Shown: piece after piece, positions 29,419 through 35,323 of the stretch | Numbering within the stretch: position 1 is the first letter of the stretch | Layout: each line of letters begins with the position of its first letter | NCBI GenBank assembly: GCA_003531665.1 | Contig: DQFC01000029.1 | Location: 1-35,323, forward strand | Source of the DNA: Candidatus Collierbacteria bacterium | GTDB lineage: Bacteria; Patescibacteriota; Microgenomatia; UBA1400; MFAQ01 | Direction of reading: 5' to 3' | Length of the DNA: 35,323 nt | The notes under the pieces: model-generated | The model's database searches: none | Told to the model about the DNA's origin: nothing | What the model saw: the letters and a program-made list of their open reading frames with translations, nothing else | Position numbers and translations under genes: made by a program

Positions 29419-32400
29419 TTAAGCTTGTCCAAATATTTTCTTTAGGGTTTCGGACAGTAGTTGGGTGCGGGTAATTTTGTTTAGATAGATATACGATTGG
29501 GGATCGGTGGCGATTTCTTTTGAAACTTGATCTTCTGAGAGAATAGAACCGACGGTGAAGACGTCGAATCCTCTGCTACCGGCCCTTTTGACCGCCTCAG
29601 AGGGAAGTGGAGTGCGCCGACTCTTTCTGTAGTGAAATTGTCCGTCCGGAGTCTGGATAAAAGTAACCGCTACATCGTGATAAATACCAGATTCTTCTAC
29701 GATTCCACTAACAATACTAATTAACATAGTGCCTGCCTCAACAATACCCTTTCGGATGGCTACAAGTCTTTGTAGAGAAGCACTGATAATCTCATCCATG
29801 CCCACTAACTGCTCGTTTGCCGGAATATGAGGATCTGAAGCAATCATTTCGATATGCGTAAGATGATCGCCTAGAGTTTCTCTGACCGCATTCACCTTCT
29901 CCTGCTTTTCGGAAGTGAGGATCACTTTTGAAATAGCCGATAAATCTACATGTTCGTTCCGGTTTTTCAATTTTCCTTGCGTAGGAAGCCATCTTTGCTT
30001 CTCATTTTTATAATATAAAATATCCTCTCCGAGTGATAGCTGAGAATTTGAAATGATGTCTTCCGACTGTCGGGAAAAACCGACATGGTGGATATGATAA
30101 AAGCGACTGAAAAATTCTAAGAGGGTCGCGGTCTTTTCGGAATTATTCCTTTGGCCAACAGTAAGAAGGTTGAGTGAGAAAAGCAGGTTATCTATTTTTT
30201 GAGAGGAAAATCTATTTTGGCCGCCAGACAATAAATCCAAATAAGATTTAACTGTATGAGGAAGAGAATTGCTCAATTCCGGAATGTGGTAGTTATCACC
30301 CACAATAATATCTCCGTCTTCGAGAGGAATCTCTTGACAGAGAAAAGAAGAAATCGGTAAAGCCGAAAGTGAAATTGAGGAAAATTTGTTTGCGTAGGCC
30401 GAAGAGGTGAGAATCTCCGAAACAGCAGTATCGATTTTGAAGACCAAATCCTCGTTTAGAAAAATTTTGGTAGAGTGGGTGTCGATACTATCGCTCCCGC
30501 CAACGTTGATTCCAAGTCCCAACTCTTCAACCCGCTTGGCAACTAAAAGCTGGTCTCCGAAGAAAGGAACAACGACCATGGGAACTTTTTGGAGTAAGGA
30601 CTCGTGGAAACTGTTGCTGCCACCATGGGTGATAAAGACATCTGCACGGGAAAGAATTTCTACCTGGTCGACATGATCATAAACCCACCAGTTCTGAGGA
30701 TATTGATCAAGCAGATGCTTCCCTTGGGTAACAAAAATAACTTGATAATCTTTGTCCTTCCACTTGTTCGCCAACTTACCAATGAAAGAGGTGAGCTGTA
30801 ATCTCGTTTCTTCCTGACGGTTCCAGAGATTGTTCATTACTACCGTGCCGAACGATAAATAGATTAAGGGTTTTTTGTTTTTAAAATTTGTCTTCTCATA
30901 GTTATCTCCTCTCAAATTCCCCACAAAAACGTAGGGATTTGGAGACCTATTTAGAGAATAATCCGACCTAGTCACCTCTTTGAAGGACCAGATCAGATTT
31001 ATCTGGCCGGGGAGATGAAGTCCGTCGGACACAAGCTCAAAATCCTCCTCGTTTACGTCAAGCTGATACTTTTCTTTGATTGATGAAAGCGCTTGAGTAT
31101 TGATTTCCGCAGATAATTTTTCTTTAAGATATCTCTGATTATTAAATGGCCCGATGAACGCCGGGAGTGAGCAATAAAATGGTAGATTCTTTATCCTCCC
31201 CACAAGGTACCCTTCGATGGAAAAGAAATCATAAATGATGAGATCCGGGGAGAAATCATCGACAATTTTGATGGCATCCTCGAGAAGTAGATCGGCACGG
31301 TGAAGAGTCCATAGAGCGGGATCTGTTTCCAGAAGATCTTCTTTCCCCAGAAAACTAATGCCTATATCGGTCAATCCGGAAAGATCAGGGGGTATATTTT
31401 TCCAGCCGGTAATAACTAAGTGATAATCAAATAGATGTTTTGTATCTTTGATTAGTTCTTTGAGTACATTTAGATGGCCACTGAATGGTGGTGAGAAAAG
31501 GATGATTTTTTTGGTTGAGAGGTAGCTTTTGGTGAGAAAGTGGACGATTTGCTCTGTGCCATCACCTCTAAGTAAAATGTCCCTATCATTTTTAATGTTA
31601 TTGGAAAAATCGTTTAGTTTGTCGATAAATTGGTGGACTTTTTCCGAATCAAACTTGAGGACTGAGATTCCAAAGCCATTATCGTTTATGCACTTAGCAT
31701 TGAGATGCTGTTCGTAGGGAGAAACAGGAATAGCGTAAACAGGAATGCCAAGATACATACACTCGGAAAGTAAAGAATGCCCAGCGGTGGAAATGACTCC
31801 ATCACAGATCGACAAAGTTTGCAAAAAATCGGCTGATCCATGCGGGTGAAGATGTATATTATCCGGGTGGTTTGAATACTTTTCAATGTCCGTCTGACTG
31901 ATAAAGAGTTCGAAAGTCGCTTGTCTTTCTTCTGCAAGGACAGAAACTATCTCGTCCGGTGATTGAACAAAATCTCTGGCGGAAGAAATATAAACCAAGA
32001 AAGTATTATTTTGGGATGGATTTCTGATTAAACTTTTTATCGAATTTCTTAAGGGGGAAGGAAAGAAGGTGACATCCTCTCCTCCGATACGTTTTTGAGT
32101 TTTGAAAAAAGAACAGACTATTCTGGAGGCGGCTTTCGGGAAAAACATATTGAGTCGGTGAACTTCGTCTGCATAGGTAAACCCAGCGATTTCTTTGGGG
32201 AGATCGGAGTGGAGGAATTTGCTTTGCTGGTCGATGGTGACCAAAGGAATGTTGTAAGAGTAAGCATATTGGGCGGTAAGGGGTTCGTAGTCAGAAATGG
32301 CCAGATCCGGCTTGCCCAATTCTCGAAAGACTTTGTCTAGAGCCAAGAAGTTTATCTTGGTGAAATCCACGTTTTGATTGGAAGGGTGGACAGCGGAGGA

Positions 32401-32622
32401 AGCGAAGTCCAGGCCCGCTGATGAACCGACCACAAAGGGTATGGCTATTTGTACCAATTTTATATTTGTGTTACTTCCAAACTCTCTTTGGAAAGTGGTG
32501 AAGCTGTCGCCATAACACAGGATGACGATTCTATTGTCTTTGGCTAACTCGGAAATAATTGGGAGCTCTCTGTTTGCATGGCCATTGCCGATGCCGGAAA
32601 CTCCATAAAGTATTTTCTTCAT
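29419..32622 (-). CDS. Fusion of two glycosyltransferase-like domains and a degenerate DUF84 domain
   Basis: A 1067-aa cytoplasmic multi-domain protein. Residues 1 to about 370 form a MurG/UGT-like GT-B domain (GVSGIGNGHANRELPI; CDGVISTAGHSLLSECMYLGIPVYAIP). Residues 371 to about 765 form a second GT-B domain of the GT1/macrolide type (SPPFSGHLNVLKELI; ITHGGSNSFHESLLQKVP; PFFGDQLLVAKRVEELGLG). About 765-895 is a linker domain I do not recognise. Residues 897-1067 (29934-29422) form a DUF84 domain (LTSEKQEKVNAVRETL; NEQLVG; HDVAVTFIQTPDG; KITRTQLLSE) in which the catalytic Glu is replaced by Val (ISIVSG instead of ISIENG). The start ATG overlaps the TGA of the HprK-like gene (ATGA). Confidence 0.88.
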   Translation of the reverse strand: MKKILYGVSGIGNGHANRELPIISELAKDNRIVILCYGDSFTTFQREFGSNTNIKLVQIAIPFVVGSSAGLDFASSAVHPSNQNVDFTKINFLALDKVFRELGKPDLAISDYEPLTAQYAYSYNIPLVTIDQQSKFLHSDLPKEIAGFTYADEVHRLNMFFPKAASRIVCSFFKTQKRIGGEDVTFFPSPLRNSIKSLIRNPSQNNTFLVYISSARDFVQSPDEIVSVLAEERQATFELFISQTDIEKYSNHPDNIHLHPHGSADFLQTLSICDGVISTAGHSLLSECMYLGIPVYAIPVSPYEQHLNAKCINDNGFGISVLKFDSEKVHQFIDKLNDFSNNIKNDRDILLRGDGTEQIVHFLTKSYLSTKKIILFSPPFSGHLNVLKELIKDTKHLFDYHLVITGWKNIPPDLSGLTDIGISFLGKEDLLETDPALWTLHRADLLLEDAIKIVDDFSPDLIIYDFFSIEGYLVGRIKNLPFYCSLPAFIGPFNNQRYLKEKLSAEINTQALSSIKEKYQLDVNEEDFELVSDGLHLPGQINLIWSFKEVTRSDYSLNRSPNPYVFVGNLRGDNYEKTNFKNKKPLIYLSFGTVVMNNLWNRQEETRLQLTSFIGKLANKWKDKDYQVIFVTQGKHLLDQYPQNWWVYDHVDQVEILSRADVFITHGGSNSFHESLLQKVPMVVVPFFGDQLLVAKRVEELGLGINVGGSDSIDTHSTKIFLNEDLVFKIDTAVSEILTSSAYANKFSSISLSALPISSFLCQEIPLEDGDIIVGDNYHIPELSNSLPHTVKSYLDLLSGGQNRFSSQKIDNLLFSLNLLTVGQRNNSEKTATLLEFFSRFYHIHHVGFSRQSEDIISNSQLSLGEDILYYKNEKQRWLPTQGKLKNRNEHVDLSAISKVILTSEKQEKVNAVRETLGDHLTHIEMIASDPHIPANEQLVGMDEIISASLQRLVAIRKGIVEAGTMLISIVSGIVEESGIYHDVAVTFIQTPDGQFHYRKSRRTPLPSEAVKRAGSRGFDVFTVGSILSEDQVSKEIATDPQSYIYLNKITRTQLLSETLKKIFGQA

Positions 32623-33503
32623 GTTAAATTCTTTACTTGATCCGCCATAAAGCTGACAGAACCTTTCAAATTGTAAACTTTTACTTTATTGAGTGCGCTT
32701 CTTAAAAAAGCTGACAGTCTACTTTTGGATGAATCATCAATATTGCCGGAAAAGACGGCTTCCCCCCCACAAAGAACGGTATCTGCATAAACAGTGTCCA
32801 AGAAGAATGGATAAAGTAGATGAAGATTTGAAGGTGAGATTATCTCCTCAATCCCATCTTGTCCATCGTCAATTTTGACGATGAAGATGGCTGATATTGG
32901 TACCGAAGCTGATGAAGAAATGTGCCTAGCCGGAAGATCGAAGGCAATACGGTCAGAAAAAGCTGATGAATCATCGACCAAATTCGGATATTTATTAAAA
33001 TCTTCAGACCGGATAGAGACCGTTTTTGTCCCCGCAATGGCATGAAATCCTCGTGAAAAATCGATAAAAGTTTTGTTTCCTGAAAAAATTTGCCAGTCAA
33101 GATCGTTCATCAGTCTTAAGGCGAGAGTGGTTTTTCCCATACCCGAATGAGCTACCAGCAAGGCCATTTTTTCTTTTCCGACGCAGGAAGCGTGGACAGG
33201 GAAGAAGCCATGCTTGATGTAATCAAGACGAAACACGGAGTAAAGCAAATGCCACAGATCCAAGGAGAATTTATTATTCCAAGTGTCTTTTATGATGAGT
33301 ACGTCGCCCATGCGAACTAACTGTTTTACCGGTGATTCTTCGAACCTGATCGAAAGCCCGACATTCGTATTGTCCTTGGTAAGAGTAATTCCGGGCAAGT
33401 AGGCACCAATTAGGTATTCATCCGGTGTCTCTCCCGGAGAGATGTCAGCCGATTCAAAAGAAACTTTATATCCGGTTTGCGACTGAAAAAAGAGACTTTT
33501 CAT
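32619..33503 (-). CDS. HprK-like P-loop ATPase/kinase-fold protein
   Basis: A 294-aa protein related to the C-terminal domain of HPr kinase/phosphorylase. The Walker A motif is in HSGMGKTTLALRLMND (about residues 119-125 for HSGMGKT), preceded by FFPVHASCVGKEKMALLVA, as in HprK-like proteins of small-molecule biosynthesis clusters. The conserved acidic pair after the P-loop is replaced by SGNKTFID. I start at the ATG at 33503: a TATAAT box lies 9 nt upstream, inside the longer frame that begins at 33524. The stop overlaps the start of the glycosyltransferase fusion (ATGA), so the two are coupled and probably act together. No HPr or PTS gene is present. Confidence 0.75.
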   Translation of the reverse strand: MKSLFFQSQTGYKVSFESADISPGETPDEYLIGAYLPGITLTKDNTNVGLSIRFEESPVKQLVRMGDVLIIKDTWNNKFSLDLWHLLYSVFRLDYIKHGFFPVHASCVGKEKMALLVAHSGMGKTTLALRLMNDLDWQIFSGNKTFIDFSRGFHAIAGTKTVSIRSEDFNKYPNLVDDSSAFSDRIAFDLPARHISSSASVPISAIFIVKIDDGQDGIEEIISPSNLHLLYPFFLDTVYADTVLCGGEAVFSGNIDDSSKSRLSAFLRSALNKVKVYNLKGSVSFMADQVKNLT

Positions 33504-33512
33504 TCCACGATT

Positions 33513-33518
33513 ATTATA
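33513..33518 (-). promoter_or_regulatory. -10 box of the HprK-like/glycosyltransferase operon
   Basis: TATAAT, 9 nt before the ATG at 33503, decides the start. Confidence 0.55.
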
Positions 33519-33548
33519 CTGCACAAGTTCGAAGAATGTAACCTATAG

Positions 33549-33577
33549 TTGACTTTGTTTGGTGGCTGAAGTAGAAT
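33549..33577 (+). promoter_or_regulatory. Promoter of the frameshifted gene
   Basis: TTGACT and TAGAAT with a 17-bp spacer, 38 nt before the ATG at 33616. It is one of the few full promoters with a leadered gene here. Confidence 0.65.
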
Positions 33578-33615
33578 TGGCCGGTACCTGTAAAAACCTG
33601 AACCGAGGAGTCAAA

Positions 33616-34223
33616 ATGACAATTCTGAGAATAGCGAAGGCCTACAAGTCGTACGATAACAAAGGATCCTGTTTGGAGATGGCATAGGCTTACAACGTGG
33701 ATGCACGTACTTCAGTCCAGACGGTGGCCAAACTTTCTTCCAGCTCGAATCGACCGGTTGGGGAAATGGTCACATGGGCTACTATGACCCACACCACCAG
33801 ATCAAAGTTGATCTTCGTAAGCAACGAGAGGAAAACTTCATTCGCGAGGAAACAGCTACCGGACCGGGCCGGATCTACCGGCCAGCCGAAGTTCCAACCA
33901 GTTACGAAGTGGTCCTCCTGCCACACGTCCGTGAGTCACGGTACTTTTTGGCCTTGCAAGACGGTAGCATCCTCGTGTATGTGAGCTGTGATAAATACTA
34001 CCCGAGCGAACCACCGCACGTCTACCTGGGAACCGTGGGTGCAATGAAAAAACTGATGGTCCTGTCTGAAAATTCTACAGGGATTGTGACCGAGGACGGA
34101 CTCCTGGAAGTAAGAAACTGTCGGTTTCCGTCATGGGAGGGACTGAGGATGATACCTCTGAAAATGGAAAACTATATTTTCAAGGAAGAGAACGGGAAAC
34201 TGACAGTCACTCCGAAGAAATAA
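33616..34223 (+). pseudogene. Frameshifted gene of unknown function
   Basis: The ATG at 33616 has a perfect Shine-Dalgarno (GAGGAG, 5-nt spacer) and encodes MTILRIAKAYKSYDNKGSC before hitting TAG at 33685. From about 33663 the frame one base back is open without a usable start and encodes LFGDGIGLQRGCTYFSPDGG, running on to HMGYYDPHHQIKVDLRK and the C-terminus at 34223. Joined by a -1 shift near 33670 the two give about 200 residues. A start at the internal ATG at 33774 is possible but lacks an RBS. The product is soluble, beta-rich, with YYPSEPPHVYLGTVGAMKKL; no family recognised. Sequencing error, a real mutation or programmed frameshift cannot be told apart. A strong terminator follows. 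Confidence 0.6.
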
Positions 34224-34228
34224 GAACT

Positions 34229-34256
34229 CACCGCCCTGAAAAGGGTGGTTTTTTGT
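34229..34256 (+). terminator. Terminator of the frameshifted gene
   Basis: CCGCCCT-GAAA-AGGGTGG (one G-U) followed by six Ts, 7 nt after the stop codon. Confidence 0.88.
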
Positions 34257-34267
34257 GACTACAAAGG

Positions 34268-34957
34268 CTAGTGTCTGAACCGAAAAGCCTTGTTTGCAAG
34301 TGTGAGAGTCGTGGCGATGAAAAGGTTGATGGCCGTGCTAATTAGTAAGGTGGTAGAGACGGTATCTGTCATTGAAATGATCTGAGAAGAGGGGTTCACA
34401 AATACTTGGACCCCCAGCATCCAAGTCAGGAAACCGGTAATGAGAAAAATGATGACCATAGGCAAGGTCTGCCGGATATCGGACCAGCTAGGGAAAAAAG
34501 AGTTGGCAACCGTAAAAAATAAATATCCCTGAAGACATAAGAATATTATCTGACCGGAAGCATAACTCGTCTGAAGAAGTGAGGCCAACCAGACTAAAAG
34601 AAACATACCTACAATAAATGGGGCAGTTCCTACAAATAAACCTTGTATCGGATTTAGTTTTTGGGTCTGAACGTAACCCAGAGCGACAGACCTCCCCTTT
34701 TCTTCATCCTCCCAATCATCTTCCAAATACTCGGGAAAAATTTCGATTTTACCGGTTCTGGCTCCGGTAATTATAGCGAAAAAGAAGTGAGACATTTCAT
34801 GGATAACAGTCCCAGGTAGGAAGATAACACTCCAGATGACAATAAGGCTTTGATGCCCTCCACCGAAACGGTGAACAAGGTGACTGATCTCAACAGTTAA
34901 CCATCTCTTGGAAAAGAATAGTAAGAGCAGACTAAGCGGAACAAGGGCGATAGGCAT
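34268..34957 (-). CDS. M50-like membrane metalloprotease-fold protein
   Basis: A 229-aa integral membrane protein. The zinc motif HEMSH (His53, Glu54, His57) sits in a hydrophobic segment (LPGTVIHEMSHFFFAIITGA), and a second signature NSFFPSWSD with Asp160 could give the third ligand. About six hydrophobic segments are visible. This is the arrangement of site-2-type proteases, which cleave substrates inside membranes, but the N-terminal part is short and the substrate unknown. A TATACT box (34971-34966) lies 8 nt before the ATG, giving a leaderless mRNA. Confidence 0.78.
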   Translation of the reverse strand: MPIALVPLSLLLLFFSKRWLTVEISHLVHRFGGGHQSLIVIWSVIFLPGTVIHEMSHFFFAIITGARTGKIEIFPEYLEDDWEDEEKGRSVALGYVQTQKLNPIQGLFVGTAPFIVGMFLLVWLASLLQTSYASGQIIFLCLQGYLFFTVANSFFPSWSDIRQTLPMVIIFLITGFLTWMLGVQVFVNPSSQIISMTDTVSTTLLISTAINLFIATTLTLANKAFRFRH

Positions 34958-34965
34958 TAAGATTT

Positions 34966-34992
34966 AGTATAAAGCTAAAATAAGTGTAATAT
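34966..34992. promoter_or_regulatory. Divergent promoter pair
   Basis: TATACT on the minus strand (34971-34966) and TAATAT on the plus strand (34987-34992), 8 and 6 nt before the two divergent start codons. Confidence 0.4.
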
Positions 34993-34998
34993 AGAAGT

Positions 34999-35253
34999 AT
35001 GAACAATTATCAAAACTTGATGTCTTCTGGCCTATCCGGTTGGTTATATTTTTTCGTCCTGTTGGACCTGATCCTGAAAGGGATTGCTCTCTATAAAAGT
35101 GCCGGAAGAAAACAGGTTGTCTGGTTTGTTGCCTTACTACTAGTGAGCAGTTTGGGTATCTTACCAACTATTTATCTCGTGATTCACAAGGATGTCTTTG
35201 TGGGAACTGCTCCTAAGTCCGTGGTTAAGAAAAGTACCAAGAGAAAAAAATAA
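34999..35253 (+). CDS. DUF5652-like small membrane protein
   Basis: An 84-aa protein with two hydrophobic segments (about residues 13-33 and 40-62), a short basic connection KSAGRKQ and a Lys/Arg-rich C-terminus (KKSTKRKK). The pattern WLYFFVLLDLILKGIALYKSA and WFVALLLVSSLGILPTIYL matches a family common in candidate-phyla genomes that I know as DUF5652. Function unknown. The divergent M50-like gene shares the intergenic region. Confidence 0.78.
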   Translation: MNNYQNLMSSGLSGWLYFFVLLDLILKGIALYKSAGRKQVVWFVALLLVSSLGILPTIYLVIHKDVFVGTAPKSVVKKSTKRKK

Positions 35254-35275
35254 AAAGCCCCGCTAATGCGAGGCT
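35251..35275 (+). terminator. Probable terminator after the DUF5652-like gene
   Basis: AAGCCCCGC-TAAT-GCGAGGCTT forms an 8-bp stem with one mismatch; the T run is short. The rest of the window to 35323 shows nothing I can support. Confidence 0.4.
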
Positions 35276-35323
35276 TGTAGAGATCTTATTCCGTTTGTAA
35301 AGAGACCATTTTGGCGTAGAGTC

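Noticed and set aside
1..35323. CRISPR array, prophage or transposon.
   Set aside because: No regularly spaced repeats, transposase, integrase or phage structural genes were seen on either strand.

Overview
This window looks like a chromosomal contig from a Candidate Phyla Radiation (Patescibacteria) bacterium, possibly of the Microgenomates group. I infer this from the compact tail-to-tail and overlapping genes, tRNA genes without an encoded CCA, many short single-pass or cysteine-rich secreted proteins, a DUF5652-like small membrane protein, a proline/threonine-rich surface style, and an in-frame palindromic repeat of a kind I associate with these genomes. No rRNA, CRISPR array, transposase or phage structural gene is visible. 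The taxonomic call is inference from style, not a database match.

Layout. (1) 1-5.6 kb, mostly minus strand: truncated endonuclease IV (nfo), a cyclophilin lipoprotein, a DUF4258-like protein carrying a palindromic insertion, a short-chain dehydrogenase with a long Pro/Thr tail, and a membrane-anchored trypsin-like protease. (2) 5.7-13.2 kb, minus strand, housekeeping: a zinc-ribbon/lectin-like protein, secA, a spermidine-synthase-like enzyme, an S11 D-Ala-D-Ala carboxypeptidase-like protein, and serS behind a T-box-like leader with a terminator/antiterminator, then an HD hydrolase. (3) 13.2-20.5 kb: a DUF2207 protein, greA with a possible short terminated RNA upstream, tRNA-Glu(CTC) followed by a duplicated tRNA 3' end and a structured segment, several unknown membrane or soluble proteins, a YggT protein, and tRNA-Arg(TCT)-tRNA-Trp(CCA). 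(4) 20.5-24.8 kb: a 47-aa membrane protein, a cupredoxin, two related lipid-anchor/LolA-style proteins, a nucleoside deoxyribosyltransferase-like protein and a large helical unknown. (5) 24.8-33.5 kb, the most unusual part: a three-gene xanthine-dehydrogenase-type molybdenum hydroxylase split over convergent strands, a stand-alone inosine/xanthosine triphosphatase (DUF84), and a two-gene unit of an HprK-like P-loop protein translationally coupled to a 1067-aa fusion of two glycosyltransferase-like domains plus a DUF84-like domain that has lost its conserved Glu. (6) 33.5-35.3 kb: a frameshifted gene with a good promoter and RBS, an M50-like membrane protease and a DUF5652-like protein.

How it works together. 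Most genes outside operons appear to be transcribed from a -10 box (TATAAT/TATACT/TACAAT) lying only 6-9 nt before the start codon, so their mRNAs should be leaderless or nearly so. Several divergent pairs share one palindromic -10 region. Genes with real leaders (the 324-aa zinc protein, the 245-aa membrane protein, the frameshifted gene) have clear Shine-Dalgarno sequences. The DUF84, molybdenum hydroxylase and deoxyribosyltransferase genes point to a purine-base or purine-nucleotide theme at 22-33 kb, which is unexpected for an organism type that usually has little purine metabolism and no molybdenum cofactor pathway.
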